From: Lusitaniella coriacea LEGE 07157
GTDB taxonomy: Bacteria > Cyanobacteriota > Cyanobacteriia > Cyanobacteriales > Spirulinaceae
Direction of reading: 5' to 3'
DNA length: 64,000 nucleotides
Assembly: GCF_015207425.1 (NCBI RefSeq)
Contig: NZ_JADEWZ010000010.1
Location: 1 to 64,000 of the forward strand
Below the pieces are notes generated by a model. The model was given only the letters and a program-made list of their open reading frames with translations, was not told the origin of the DNA and did not search any database. This document shows positions 38,682 to 47,831 of the stretch, piece by piece (position 1 is the stretch's first letter; each line of letters opens with the position of its first letter). The position numbers were made by a program, and so were the translations under genes.

Positions 38682-39434
38682 ATGTTTCAATTACCCAATG
38701 CCCTTTGGCTCAATGTCAGTCCTGCCTTAAAAAAATTCGATCGCGCGCTTTTGAAATATTTATCTCAACACACCGCGATCGCGCAATGGGAATATAGCCA
38801 AACCCCAGACGAACCTCTCTCCTTAGAAATTGCCCTAACATTACTCCACGACTATTTAAAACAGCGCGATCGTCCCCTACATCTCCTGGGACACAGCACG
38901 GGGGGATTATTGGCATTGCTCTACGCGCGTCGCTATCCCCAACGGGTTCGCTCTCTCACGCTGCTTTCGGTTGGCGTGCATCCCGCCATTGATTGGCAAG
39001 CCCATTATTACGCGCAACTCCAATTATTACCTTGCTCTCGCCAACGAGTTTTAGCTCAAACCATTACCAACTTATTCGGGCATCAAGCTCGTCCCATCGC
39101 GCGAGAACTCATCCAAATTTTAGAACGGGATTTAGACTGTTCCCTCTCTCCACACACCTTATATCGCCGTGCAAAGGTCGATCCGGGCGGTGCGGATGTT
39201 CCTCTCATGGCCTGTGGCGCTCAAGACGATTTGATTATTGACCCTCATTTATTGCAAGGATGGAAAACCTGGTTAAAGGCGCGCGATCGCGTTTGGCAAT
39301 GTCCCGGAGGGCGCTATTTCTTCCACTACTTTTACCCGCAATTAACAGGAGAGCAAATTATTGAGTTTTGGAATTCACTTCCTGCTCAAACTTCCCACAA
39401 GGAAACACAATTGTACCCAAGTTCGCTGTCCTAA
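38682..39434 (+). CDS. Alpha/beta-fold hydrolase
   Basis: A 250-residue protein. The nucleophile elbow GHSTGG (about residues 70-75) and the later MACGAQDDLIID (the acid) and GGRYFFHYF (the histidine region) make up the Ser-Asp-His triad. I used ATG 38682 (MFQLPNALW) because the upstream 22 codons lack similarity to the family. A hydrolase-like gene is the third member (isiC) of iron-stress operons in some cyanobacteria, and its place at the end of this cluster fits, but I cannot confirm orthology. Substrate unknown. Confidence 0.8.
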   Translation: MFQLPNALWLNVSPALKKFDRALLKYLSQHTAIAQWEYSQTPDEPLSLEIALTLLHDYLKQRDRPLHLLGHSTGGLLALLYARRYPQRVRSLTLLSVGVHPAIDWQAHYYAQLQLLPCSRQRVLAQTITNLFGHQARPIARELIQILERDLDCSLSPHTLYRRAKVDPGGADVPLMACGAQDDLIIDPHLLQGWKTWLKARDRVWQCPGGRYFFHYFYPQLTGEQIIEFWNSLPAQTSHKETQLYPSSLS

Positions 39435-39436
39435 TT

Positions 39437-39543
39437 CACATCAGGCGTGAACACCCTGAAACCCTCTCTAGGAATAGGGAAGAGTCAGAAGAAATTACCG
39501 CAGAGTAAAGGTTTTAGCTTCTGATACACATTAAGTGTAATTC
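39437..39543. repeat. Dispersed repeat copy B
   Basis: This copy of the element at 29331-29453 runs between the hydrolase stop and the end of the convergent ABC ATPase gene. Its end contributes the stop codon of that gene. Confidence 0.7.
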
Positions 39544-40315
39544 ATGTTAAGGAGAGGGGAACTTCTAAGCCATTGGTTTCCATTAAAGTTCGATCGGACA
39601 TAATGGTTTGAGGTTTACCATCCGCAACGACCTGTCCTCGATCGAGAAGAAGCACGCGATCGCACACTTCCAAAATCATTTCTAAATCGTGGGACGCGAT
39701 CGCGAGGGTTTGTTGAGATTGTTGCAGAAAGCGTATTAATCGGCGGCGCGCGCGTAAATCTAAGTTGGCGCTGGGTTCGTCATAGAGCATGACTTTGGGG
39801 TGCATCACGAGAACAGACGCGATCGCGACCATACATTTTTCCCCCCCGGAAAGTTGATGGGGAACGCGATCGATTAAAGGCAAAACTCCCGTTGCAGACA
39901 GCGCTTGATGAACTCTGCGATCGACTTCTTCGGGATCGAGTCCCAAATTTTCTGCCCCAAATGCCACATCATCTCGTACAGAAGCGCAAAAAAGCTGATC
40001 GTCTGGGTTTTGGAAAACTAAGCCGATTTCGGGGCGAAATTCGCCCTTGATAATGGGTTTTCCCAATAATGTCAGGGTTCCTCCCGTTGGGGACAAAAGA
40101 CCGCAAATCGTCAAAAATAAGGTGGTTTTTCCTGCCCCATTGGAGCCAATTAAACCAACCCGTTCCCTTGGTAAAATACTGAAGCTTAGATCTTGTAAAA
40201 TTGCAGGGCGATTGGGATAGGAGAACCATACACCAGAAGCCGCGATCGCGCCCCCCGTTTTTACCCATCGAGCTTGTTCCTCTAATTTTGTCATCAGCGC
40301 ACCAATATCTTTCAT
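39542..40315 (-). CDS. ECF/CbiO-type ABC transporter ATP-binding protein
   Basis: About 258 residues from ATG 40315; the frame is open to 40351, and 40294 is another possible start. All ATPase motifs are intact: Walker A GSNGAGKTTLF, Q-loop region QNPDDQLF, signature LSGGEKCMVAIASVL, Walker B VMLYDEP, and H-loop ASHDL. QNPDDQLF is typical of CbiO/EcfA proteins that partner with a CbiQ-type permease. The only candidate permease in the window is the gene at 8,055. Confidence 0.88.
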   Translation of the reverse strand: MKDIGALMTKLEEQARWVKTGGAIAASGVWFSYPNRPAILQDLSFSILPRERVGLIGSNGAGKTTLFLTICGLLSPTGGTLTLLGKPIIKGEFRPEIGLVFQNPDDQLFCASVRDDVAFGAENLGLDPEEVDRRVHQALSATGVLPLIDRVPHQLSGGEKCMVAIASVLVMHPKVMLYDEPSANLDLRARRRLIRFLQQSQQTLAIASHDLEMILEVCDRVLLLDRGQVVADGKPQTIMSDRTLMETNGLEVPLSLT

Positions 40316-40503
40316 CGATCTAACTTCATAAATCTTTACATATTTTTTCAAAACTGAGGATCGTATTCGTCAACCTCGACCTTGTGCGTTGAGAGCGACG
40401 GGGTGACAATTACCAATTACGCCTGATGACTGATAGCTGATAGCTATAACTGTGCCGAGTAAGACAGTTTATTCGTTGGGCTACTCTAATGAAACAAACG
40501 ACT

Positions 40504-41493
40504 TTAGAACAGTTGCCAATCGGGAGATCGCAGCCGCTTCAACCGTTCGATCCGCAGTTTGAGGAAACTATCATCCAAACGACACCAATTATGAACGATC
40601 GCGGCATTGGTGTTAATCGACCAAACCCAAATGTGGGCGGTTTGTGTCAGTGCTTGCAATGCGTTCGTTTCAAAATCTCTTAGGGTTTGAACCGATTGAT
40701 AACCCGCAAAAAATTCTTCTCGCACTTTTTTACTAACCCCCGTGCGCAAGGAGAAGTGTAAAAACTTTGCCAGATCGAATGCACGCCAACCATAACCGCA
40801 TTGATCGAAATCGAATAACATGACTTCTTCTTCTGAGGTGAAGTGGGCGTTTCCGCTATGGGGATCGCCCCAACAAATGCTCCAAAAAGGCGGCTCTACT
40901 GGGAAATCTTGGAGTTGTACTTTAATTTGCGAGATCGTCTCGTGCAGGTATTCTAAATCAGAGGAACGGTGTTTTAAGAAGGGCGCGATCGCGCGTATCG
41001 AATCATCCAATAAATACTCTAAGGTCAGAGATTGACGTTGAGCGTTGCTGCGAAAATCAACTCCGACTCGGTGAACTTTTGCCAGGGTTGCACCTAACAT
41101 CCAGCTTTGCTTGAGATTTAAATCTCCTATAGGAATTTCTCCCGGCGCATAAATAAATAATGCCGCGTAGCGTTTTCCCTCTGGCGCATTAATCTCAATC
41201 GATAATTTTCCCTCTTTTGTAGGAAGAGGATAGGCGACGGGGAGATGGCGACTTTTCAAAAAATCCAACAATTCCAATTCAAAATCGATATCTGACTTAG
41301 AGCGCCAATGGTGGTGGGATACTCGTAAAATATAAGACCGAGCGGGCGTTCTTACCAAATAAACGTCGCTGAGTCCTCGATTCCAAAATCGGCAATCCTC
41401 GACCCAATCGAGGTTGTAACAGGGGAGAATCCGTTCGACAATCGCTTGACTATTGAGAGTCGAGTAAATCGCTGGAAATAGCTCGGCAGTCAT
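40504..41493 (-). CDS. Phosphotransferase (APH/choline kinase-like family)
   Basis: A 329-residue kinase-like protein. The catalytic motif is CWGDPHSGNAHF (about residues 210-221), in which the family's HGD appears as WGD while the catalytic Asp and metal-binding Asn remain, and the DFG-like MLFDFDQCGYG follows. The nucleotide-binding lobe is in residues 30-110. The substrate could be an amino alcohol, sugar or antibiotic. It is a single gene, in a divergent position relative to the cpc operon 376 bases away. Confidence 0.82.
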   Translation of the reverse strand: MTAELFPAIYSTLNSQAIVERILPCYNLDWVEDCRFWNRGLSDVYLVRTPARSYILRVSHHHWRSKSDIDFELELLDFLKSRHLPVAYPLPTKEGKLSIEINAPEGKRYAALFIYAPGEIPIGDLNLKQSWMLGATLAKVHRVGVDFRSNAQRQSLTLEYLLDDSIRAIAPFLKHRSSDLEYLHETISQIKVQLQDFPVEPPFWSICWGDPHSGNAHFTSEEEVMLFDFDQCGYGWRAFDLAKFLHFSLRTGVSKKVREEFFAGYQSVQTLRDFETNALQALTQTAHIWVWSINTNAAIVHNWCRLDDSFLKLRIERLKRLRSPDWQLF

Positions 41494-41868
41494 GGGGGAT
41501 CGAGGGTGAAAGGATGGGACTCATAGTTTTACCAAGTTTTACGCGATCGATCTGTAGCGTTGGGAACGACTGAAGAGAAAATTTCCCTATCGTGTCGTTA
41601 CACTTAGTTACGAAAAGAAACAAATATTTAGGTTTTCTCGATAAAATTGCACGAAAATTGCACAATAACCTTGGTTGAATGGTTTTAAGAAAAGAGCCAC
41701 CGGAACCCGAACCAAAGAATCGATCGATACTGATTTTTGACATTGGAATCGGTAATCGAAACCTTAAAATTCTTCATTGTGCTTGCTGTAACGCAATAGT
41801 TGAATTGGGATTCAGGGTTTTTTTTAAAATCCAACGTTTTGCAAATTGATATTCAGGAGAAGCTTTAA
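41494..41868. other. Leader and promoter region of the cpc operon
   Basis: About 375 bases with no gene. A run of eight T bases at about 41,818-41,825 precedes the AGGAG ribosome-binding site at 41855-41859, nine bases before cpcB. Long leaders are normal for cpcB. I found no clear -10/-35 pair or NtcA site. Confidence 0.5.
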
Positions 41869-42387
41869 ATGTTTGATGCTTATACAAGAGTTATTTCTCA
41901 AGCGGATGCTCGCGGAGATTACGTTTCTTCCTCTCAAATCGATGCCCTGAGCGCGATGGTTGGAGATGGACTGAAGCGGATTGATGCGGTTAACCGCATG
42001 ACGGGTAGTGCTTCTGCTATTGTTGCCGATGCTGCTCGCGCGCTGTTTGGCGAGCAACCTCAGCTCACCGCTCCTGGTGGAAATGCTTACACCAGCCGTC
42101 GCATGGCGGCTTGCCTGCGCGATATGGAAATCATCTTGCGCTATGTCACTTACGCCACCTTCACCGGCGATGCTAGCGTTCTCAACGATCGCTGCCTCAA
42201 CGGTCTGCGCGAAACCTACGTTGCATTGGGCGTTCCCGGCGCTTCTGTCGCAGCAGGCGTGCAAAAAATGAAAGATGCAGCCATTGCGATCGCGAACGAT
42301 CGTAACGGCATCACCCAAGGCGATTGCAGCGCGTTAATGTCTGAAATCTCTGGTTACTTCGATGCGGCTGCCTCAGCCGTTGCTTAG
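41869..42387 (+). CDS. cpcB: Phycocyanin beta subunit
   Basis: The 172-residue subunit binds two phycocyanobilins. [20 protein letters not shown] is the standard N-terminus. The first chromophore cysteine is in [16 protein letters not shown] (Cys82) and the second is near Cys153 in [11 protein letters not shown]. The asparagine methylated in this family lies in GGNAYTSRR. It leads the operon cpcB-cpcA-cpcC-cpcD; 57 bases separate it from cpcA. Confidence 0.98.
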   Translation: MFDAYTRVISQADARGDYVSSSQIDALSAMVGDGLKRIDAVNRMTGSASAIVADAARALFGEQPQLTAPGGNAYTSRRMAACLRDMEIILRYVTYATFTGDASVLNDRCLNGLRETYVALGVPGASVAAGVQKMKDAAIAIANDRNGITQGDCSALMSEISGYFDAAASAVA

Positions 42388-42444
42388 AGCGAACGCAAAA
42401 TCTTTGAACGACATTTCTAAATTATTAAGGAGATATCCAACATC

Positions 42445-42933
42445 ATGAAAACCCCATTAACTGAAGCCGTCTCTACCGCCGATTCCCAAGGCCGCTTTTT
42501 GAGCAGCACCGAATTGCAAGTTGCTTTCGGTCGTCTTCGTCAAGCTGAGTCTGGCTTAGAAGCAGCTAAAGCTTTAGCATCCAAAGCCGATGGCTTGGTG
42601 AGCGGTGCGGCAAATGCTGTTTACAGCAAATTCCCCTACACGACCCAAATGGAAGGCGCTAACTATGCCGCAGATCAGCGCGGTAAAGATAAGTGCGCTC
42701 GCGACATCGGCTACTACCTGCGCATGGTGACCTACTGCTTAGTTGCAGGCGGAACGGGCCCGATGGACGAATATTTGATTGCTGGCATTGGCGAAATCAA
42801 CAGCACGTTTGAATTGTCTCCTAGCTGGTATGTTGAAGCGCTGAAGCACATCAAATCCAACCACGGTTTGAGTGGCGATGCTGCTTCTGAAGCCAACTCC
42901 TACATCGACTACGCGATTAATGCTCTGAGCTAG
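42445..42933 (+). CDS. cpcA: Phycocyanin alpha subunit
   Basis: The 162-residue subunit carries one phycocyanobilin on the cysteine in [12 protein letters not shown] (Cys84). [20 protein letters not shown] is the standard start, with an AAGGAGA ribosome-binding site. It pairs with CpcB as the (alpha-beta)3 rod building block. The lyase genes cpcE and cpcF are not next to it. Confidence 0.98.
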   Translation: MKTPLTEAVSTADSQGRFLSSTELQVAFGRLRQAESGLEAAKALASKADGLVSGAANAVYSKFPYTTQMEGANYAADQRGKDKCARDIGYYLRMVTYCLVAGGTGPMDEYLIAGIGEINSTFELSPSWYVEALKHIKSNHGLSGDAASEANSYIDYAINALS

Positions 42934-43051
42934 TTTCAATTGCTTGGAATTGCAGGTGACGATTGAGCTTATTTTTGGTTGAAGGGTTGTCTGCGATTCC
43001 AAGTTTGTATTTAAAAAAATCAAATTTAAGTAAGATTTAGGAGTATATCCA

Positions 43052-43864
43052 GTGGCTATTACAGCAGCGTCTCGTTTAGGAATCTCTGCGTTTGACGAAA
43101 CCAATCGGGTGGAGTTGCGTCCGAATTGGAGTCAGGAAGATGCAAATGTCGCGATCGCGGCAGTTTATCGACAAGTGTTAGGCAACGACCATCTGATGAG
43201 TTCAGAGCGTTTGACCAGTGCGGAATCTTTATTGCGCGATCGCGCGATCTGCGTCCGCGATTTTGTCCGCGCCGTGGCTAAATCCGAACTCTACAAAACG
43301 AAATTCTTCTATCCCAACTACCATCCTCGCACCATCGAGTTAAACTTCAAACACCTTCTCGGTCGCGCGCCTTACGACCAATCGGAAATTTCCGAGCATC
43401 TCGATTGCTATCAAAACAAAGGCTTTGAAGCCGATATCGATTCCTACCTCGATTCAAGCGAATACGAGCAAAACTTTGGCGATCATATCGTTCCTTACTA
43501 TCGCGGATTTGCCACCGAACAGGGACAAAGAACCGTCGGTTTTACGCGGATGTTCCAACTCTATCAAGGCTACGCCAATAGCGATCGCGCCCAAGGAAAT
43601 ACGGGCAGTCCTCGCCTAACCTACGACTTGGCTCGCAACACCGCAACCCCCATACGCAATCCGGGAGGAAACCAAGTCCTGGCTGGCGCGACAACCAGCA
43701 CCAGAAGCGGCATATATCGCCTGCGCGTCGCTCAAGGTGCAAAAGGACGTTCGCCTCAACTGCGACGCAGCATTAACGAGTATGTCGTCCCCTACGAACA
43801 ACTCTCCTCAACCTTACAAAAACTCAATCAAAAAGGCTGTCAGATTCTCAGCATCACCACATAA
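43052..43864 (+). CDS. cpcC: Phycocyanin-associated rod linker CpcC
   Basis: A 270-residue linker starting at GTG 43052 with TTAGGAG nine bases upstream. The N-terminal Pfam00427-type linker domain (about 20-150) contains [24 protein letters not shown] and [13 protein letters not shown] glycine- and serine-rich hinge leads to the C-terminal CpcD-like domain (about 215-270), which starts YRLRV and contains [13 protein letters not shown]. It joins phycocyanin hexamers in the rods. Confidence 0.96.
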   Translation: MAITAASRLGISAFDETNRVELRPNWSQEDANVAIAAVYRQVLGNDHLMSSERLTSAESLLRDRAICVRDFVRAVAKSELYKTKFFYPNYHPRTIELNFKHLLGRAPYDQSEISEHLDCYQNKGFEADIDSYLDSSEYEQNFGDHIVPYYRGFATEQGQRTVGFTRMFQLYQGYANSDRAQGNTGSPRLTYDLARNTATPIRNPGGNQVLAGATTSTRSGIYRLRVAQGAKGRSPQLRRSINEYVVPYEQLSSTLQKLNQKGCQILSITT

Positions 43865-43883
43865 AAAGGAGGCACGAAAAACA

Positions 43884-44141
43884 ATGTTAGGTCAATCTGT
43901 GATTAACGGTCGATCGAGTTCGCCCTCAAACAATCGTGTTTTTGTTTATGAGGTCACCGGACTGAAGCAAAACGAGCAAACCGATAGCAACGGCTATCCC
44001 GTCCGCAACAGCAGCAGTACCTTTGTTTCTGTTCCTTACAATCGCATGAACGAAACCATGCAAAAGATAACCCGGATGGGAGGAACGATCGTCAATATCA
44101 AACCCCTTGGCGCATCTTCCCCGCAAAAGGATGAAGGGTAA
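43884..44141 (+). CDS. cpcD: Rod-capping linker CpcD
   Basis: An 85-residue protein starting at ATG 43884, with AAGGAGG 11 bases upstream. The frame is open further upstream, but that overlaps cpcC and the domain starts here. It is a single CpcD domain: RVFVYEVTGL and YNRMNETMQKITRMGGTIV, closing the outer end of each rod. It ends the operon; a terminator follows. Confidence 0.95.
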   Translation: MLGQSVINGRSSSPSNNRVFVYEVTGLKQNEQTDSNGYPVRNSSSTFVSVPYNRMNETMQKITRMGGTIVNIKPLGASSPQKDEG

Positions 44142-44201
44142 TTTGTAGAAACGAGAAACGCTATATATCGTTGAAATTAGGTCAATGTGGTTGAGCTTTA
44201 T

Positions 44202-44232
44202 GCCCGGAATTTCCATTCCGGGCAAGTTTTTT
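44202..44232 (+). terminator. Rho-independent terminator of the cpc operon
   Basis: A perfect 9-bp stem, GCCCGGAAT/ATTCCGGGC with a 4-base loop, is followed by AAG and a run of six T bases. It lies 60 bases after cpcD and just before the end of the convergent caspase-like gene. Confidence 0.9.
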
Positions 44233-44242
44233 GAGGCTTTTT

Positions 44243-45760
44243 TTATTTTTTCCAAGATTCGCCTTCGCATTCAATTAAACGATTGAGGATGGCAATTGTG
44301 GCGAAATTTCCCCCAGAACGAATTTGCTCTTCGATGCCAATATTGAGTAACTCCATTTTCAATCGCGTTAAATAGGCTTTTTCAACTTTATTGGAAAGGT
44401 TAAGCTGGCGCGAGTTTTCTGTAAAGGATTGGGCGGGATTAAAGCCAAACTTTTGCACGAGAGAATTGACGACATACTGTTGTTCGGGACGTGCGGTTTG
44501 TAGGAATTGCGCGATCGGTTTTTGCAGAAGTTGTGCTTTTTGTGCCTCGCTTCTCTGACGTTGCAACCATACCTCAGAGGTGGAAACGGGTAAATCGGTG
44601 GTGTGTTCGTCAATTTTCGCAAAGCTGTGGGCTTCGGCGTAGGACACTTTGCCATCCTTGTTATAGTCGGCGGAAGGGACGGTTTCTCCGGTGCGACTGA
44701 TACCGCTCAATCCTGCAAAAAAACTGGAACTGTAGTCTCGATAATCCGCTTCGTTGACCTCTGCGGTACACCCGACAGAAGGTTGCGTTTTGATGGTTGC
44801 AAAGAAGCCGCAGCGCGTTTGGAGGGCAACGGAGAGGTTGGGATTGCCTTGTTCGTAGATAAAGTTGGCAAAAGAACCCGAATAGCATTGTGCCATTACC
44901 GTAACGACGGGGTTTTTCTGCGGCAATCGTTCCAATTGTCGCGCGAATTGTTGAACGCTGAGATATTCTTCATTCCAGAAGATGAGGGCATTATTATCGA
45001 TATTTTTCTCGTTTTTATAGCCGTGTCCGGTGAAGTAGAAGAAAATGGGACGAGAATCGCGCTGTTGAATGACTGTCTCGATCCAATTTTGGAAATTTTG
45101 GATCGTTGCGGCACCTCGAAGGTGAGGAATGTTGGGAACTTTGAAGCGTTCTTGCCGTTGGGAATTGAGGTAGCGAATGGAGGCTTGTCCGTCGTTGCCA
45201 TTGGCAAAAAAAATCGCCGCGCGATCGCGTATTTCTCCTAAATTTGCAAGGGTGCGTTGGAAGTAGAGGACATTTTTTTCTAAGGCAATTTCGTTGTAGT
45301 GGGGTGCGCCACCTCCGGCGAAAACGAGGAAGTTTAACCGGGATGCGGGGGAAGATGTTTGCGAAGGATTCTGCGCGGCAAAAACTTGTCCCTTAACGCG
45401 CTGCTGTGCAATGGTTAAGTTTCGTCGATATTCGTCGATTTTTCGTTGGGCGAGGGCTTTTTTGGGGTGAGAGGGGGAGAGGGATTTCAACAGCGCGATC
45501 GCGCGTTCCCACTGTCGGGCAACCATTTGCCAATCTTCCGGGGAAATTGCCGATTGTGCGATTGTTGCGGCACTCATTGCTGCATCCATCGCGCGATTGA
45601 AAGTTTGGGGGTCGGGAGTTGGAGAAGGAGTAACGGCTGGACTCGCCTGGGAAACAGTTGGAGAGGAGGAGGAGGGGAGAGATGCAGTGCGCGACTCGCA
45701 TCCCGTTCCCAAGACCAGTAAGATAAATAGCGTCGCTGTCTTCAAAGGGGAAAGGTGCAT
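44243..45760 (-). CDS. Caspase-like (peptidase C14) lipoprotein with an EF-hand
   Basis: About 505 residues from ATG 45760 (MHLSPLKTATLF). The start was moved from the open frame at 45850 because it places a lipoprotein signal peptide with lipobox LGTGC near residue 21. A Ser/Thr/Pro linker is followed by a helical segment and then a caspase domain: the catalytic histidine is in YFTGHGYKN (His246) and the cysteine in MAQCYSGSF (Cys292). A canonical 12-residue EF-hand loop, DYNKDGKVSYAE (365-376), follows. Metacaspase-type proteins are often calcium-dependent, so calcium control is plausible. Partners unknown. Confidence 0.85.
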   Translation of the reverse strand: MHLSPLKTATLFILLVLGTGCESRTASLPSSSSPTVSQASPAVTPSPTPDPQTFNRAMDAAMSAATIAQSAISPEDWQMVARQWERAIALLKSLSPSHPKKALAQRKIDEYRRNLTIAQQRVKGQVFAAQNPSQTSSPASRLNFLVFAGGGAPHYNEIALEKNVLYFQRTLANLGEIRDRAAIFFANGNDGQASIRYLNSQRQERFKVPNIPHLRGAATIQNFQNWIETVIQQRDSRPIFFYFTGHGYKNEKNIDNNALIFWNEEYLSVQQFARQLERLPQKNPVVTVMAQCYSGSFANFIYEQGNPNLSVALQTRCGFFATIKTQPSVGCTAEVNEADYRDYSSSFFAGLSGISRTGETVPSADYNKDGKVSYAEAHSFAKIDEHTTDLPVSTSEVWLQRQRSEAQKAQLLQKPIAQFLQTARPEQQYVVNSLVQKFGFNPAQSFTENSRQLNLSNKVEKAYLTRLKMELLNIGIEEQIRSGGNFATIAILNRLIECEGESWKK

Positions 45761-45945
45761 GGGAATTCTTGGGCGAGGTGCAATAATATAAAGTCCGGTT
45801 GAATGCCTGAGAGAGAGGACTGACAAGGGGAAGGGGTGACACGGAGACACGGAGAATTTTTATGATGTGCAACCAGGAGGATTTGATATAACGCGGGAAG
45901 AATGTATCTCTGTTTTAACGCAAAATCAGCAATGAGTAGAATGCA

Positions 45946-46866
45946 ATGGATTATTTAACCGACAGCCGCGATATTCGCGACGCGATCGCGCGCTACTGCC
46001 AACGCCCCATCCTTTGGATAGACACAGAAATTGCCGATTTTCGCAGTAAAACCCCAAAACTCTCCCTAATTCAAGTTCTCGATGACTCTACGGACTTCAA
46101 AGGCGATCGCGCGTCTGTTTTTGATGTATTAGAATGTCCCGAATGCGCGATCGAATTCATCGAACGCATTGCCGTCAATCCAGCCATTGAAAAAGTCTTT
46201 CACAACGCCAAATACGACCTTAAATTTTTAGGAGATAAAAACGCCCAAAATATTACCTGTACCCTCGAAATTGCCAAGAAAATTCCCTACTACCTTGCAC
46301 CCGTTCCCAACCATACCCTCAAAACCCTCGCAGAACATCTTTGCAAATTTCCCAACGTCGATAAAAGCGAGCAAAGTAGCGATTGGGGAAAGCGTCCGTT
46401 AACCCCCCAACAACTCTACTACGCAAGGATGGATGTGGTTTATCTCGCTCAAGTTCACCTTCGCCTGCTGCAACTCCAACAGATGGCACAAACCGATCCC
46501 GCGACGGAAGATATCAATGCATTGATCCTTCGCTATCGTCGCATCGAACAGCAGTGGAAATGCCTCGATTCGGAAATGAGTCACCTGAAAGAACGGTTGA
46601 AAGTGGCAATGCACCAGCAACAGGTGCCAGAACAAGGGGGTTTTAAAGTTTCAACCCATACCAAAACCACCAAAAAAGTAGCCTTTGGCGAACTGGCCCA
46701 ACTTGCTCAAACTCTCGATCTCGATTTAGACTTATCCATAACCCTCAATAAGTCTCTACAAAAGGAATTGGGGGATGTCATGGAAAAACTCGCGATCGAA
46801 GAGCAGGTTAGCACGATTTCTCAACTCAAAGTTGCCCCGCAACAGGATGATGATGTGCCGTTTTAG
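45946..46866 (+). CDS. Ribonuclease D-like DEDDy 3'-5' exonuclease
   Basis: A 306-residue nuclease. Catalytic acidic residues sit in WIDTEI (ExoI, about residue 26), HNAKYDLKFL (ExoII) and YYARMDVVYL (ExoIII with Tyr and Asp). The C-terminal third is a coiled, helical region and ends QDDDVPF, resembling the protein-interaction tip of SSB. RNase D homologues trim tRNA 3' ends, but no HRDC domain is visible. The next gene is convergent, ending eight bases away. Confidence 0.88.
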   Translation: MDYLTDSRDIRDAIARYCQRPILWIDTEIADFRSKTPKLSLIQVLDDSTDFKGDRASVFDVLECPECAIEFIERIAVNPAIEKVFHNAKYDLKFLGDKNAQNITCTLEIAKKIPYYLAPVPNHTLKTLAEHLCKFPNVDKSEQSSDWGKRPLTPQQLYYARMDVVYLAQVHLRLLQLQQMAQTDPATEDINALILRYRRIEQQWKCLDSEMSHLKERLKVAMHQQQVPEQGGFKVSTHTKTTKKVAFGELAQLAQTLDLDLDLSITLNKSLQKELGDVMEKLAIEEQVSTISQLKVAPQQDDDVPF

Positions 46867-46873
46867 AAGCCCA

Positions 46874-47452
46874 TTAAGCTTGTTGCAGTTTATACATCCA
46901 ATCGAACAGTTGCCAACAGTAGTGTTCTGGCAATCCGCAGGTGACTGCACCCCGAAGCACGACATTAAAATACCAGTCATTGGGCGCAACTTCGCGATTG
47001 AGCTTATCCACCACCACATAAGTCCGAACGTTGCGATACTGCATTCTGTCGCGCTGTACGGTGATGGTTTCGTGTCGATAGCCATTGTTGGGAACTTCTT
47101 CGCGCAAATCCAAAGGTTCGCTCAATCGCAGTGGCAAGTGGTAGAGAACGCCATGCACCGATCGCGCGCGATCGGGTACGATATCGAGAACGCCGCAATC
47201 ACGACGGATCGATTTGCGATAAAATCCCAAACGATAGCCAGAAAGCAGCGCAGGGCCAATAATATAAGGGCAAACGTTTTCACCCAGCGATCGCTTTAAA
47301 TCCACCGGACACATACAAGAACCGTAAGCAAAATAGTAAAACTTTGGCTCGTCGGGTTGCGAAGGCTGCCAATGATGCTTGGAGGGAGGCGGTGTAACTA
47401 GCTCGTCAGTAGAGAGTTTTGGCTTATCTGGGGGAGAAGGTTGAATTTGCAC
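46874..47452 (-). CDS. Gamma-glutamylcyclotransferase-like protein
   Basis: A 192-residue protein. After a proline-rich N-terminal segment (about 1-35) comes FYYFAYGSCM, the ligand-loop YGSxM signature of the GGCT fold, and PLDLREEVPNNGYR, with the likely catalytic glutamate. The family releases 5-oxoproline from gamma-glutamyl amines or peptides. Substrate unknown. It converges on the exonuclease gene with eight bases between the stops. Confidence 0.8.
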   Translation of the reverse strand: MQIQPSPPDKPKLSTDELVTPPPSKHHWQPSQPDEPKFYYFAYGSCMCPVDLKRSLGENVCPYIIGPALLSGYRLGFYRKSIRRDCGVLDIVPDRARSVHGVLYHLPLRLSEPLDLREEVPNNGYRHETITVQRDRMQYRNVRTYVVVDKLNREVAPNDWYFNVVLRGAVTCGLPEHYCWQLFDWMYKLQQA

Positions 47453-47831
47453 GGGAGAGTACGCGATCGCGGTGACTGAATTGCAAGCTTCGTCCCAAAC
47501 ATAGCATATTTGACTCGAAATACTGCATAAATTCTCGTGAAGATTCTGAGAAGAGAAATACGGCTAACCTCGTTTTTTTTATCTTTTCTTTATAAAGGGA
47601 ATTTTAGCAGCCATAATAAAGCTGTAGCATTTCTCAGGGCATCGGAAATCGTACAATTACTCTATTCTTTATCGCTAATTAATCAAGGAACATTAAAGTG
47701 TCGCGATAAACAAAAAACTTCAATTGTTAAGATATTGTCCTACCTCCGCGATCGCCTAAATATCGCATCTCTCATTCAACTGAGAAAAGCTATAAACCGA
47801 TTGATTTATCGCTCACCTTCCCAAAGCTAGA
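47453..47831. other. Intergenic region before the CBS/GGDEF/EAL gene
   Basis: About 379 AT-rich bases. An open frame of 97 codons (47537-47830, GTG start) fits just before the next gene but has no recognisable family, no Shine-Dalgarno and low-complexity composition; I did not call it. It otherwise probably contains promoters for the flanking divergent genes. Confidence 0.5.

Noticed and set aside
39542-40315. devA ATPase for the devB-devC exporter
   Set aside because: Its QNPDDQLF motif and overall layout match CbiO/EcfA ATPases, not DevA.
44603-45241. Long + strand frame across the caspase-like gene
   Set aside because: Antisense shadow of a gene with clear caspase motifs on the minus strand.
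47537-47830. 97-codon frame just before the CBS/GGDEF/EAL gene
   Set aside because: GTG start without ribosome-binding site and no family resemblance; AT-rich promoter DNA is more likely.
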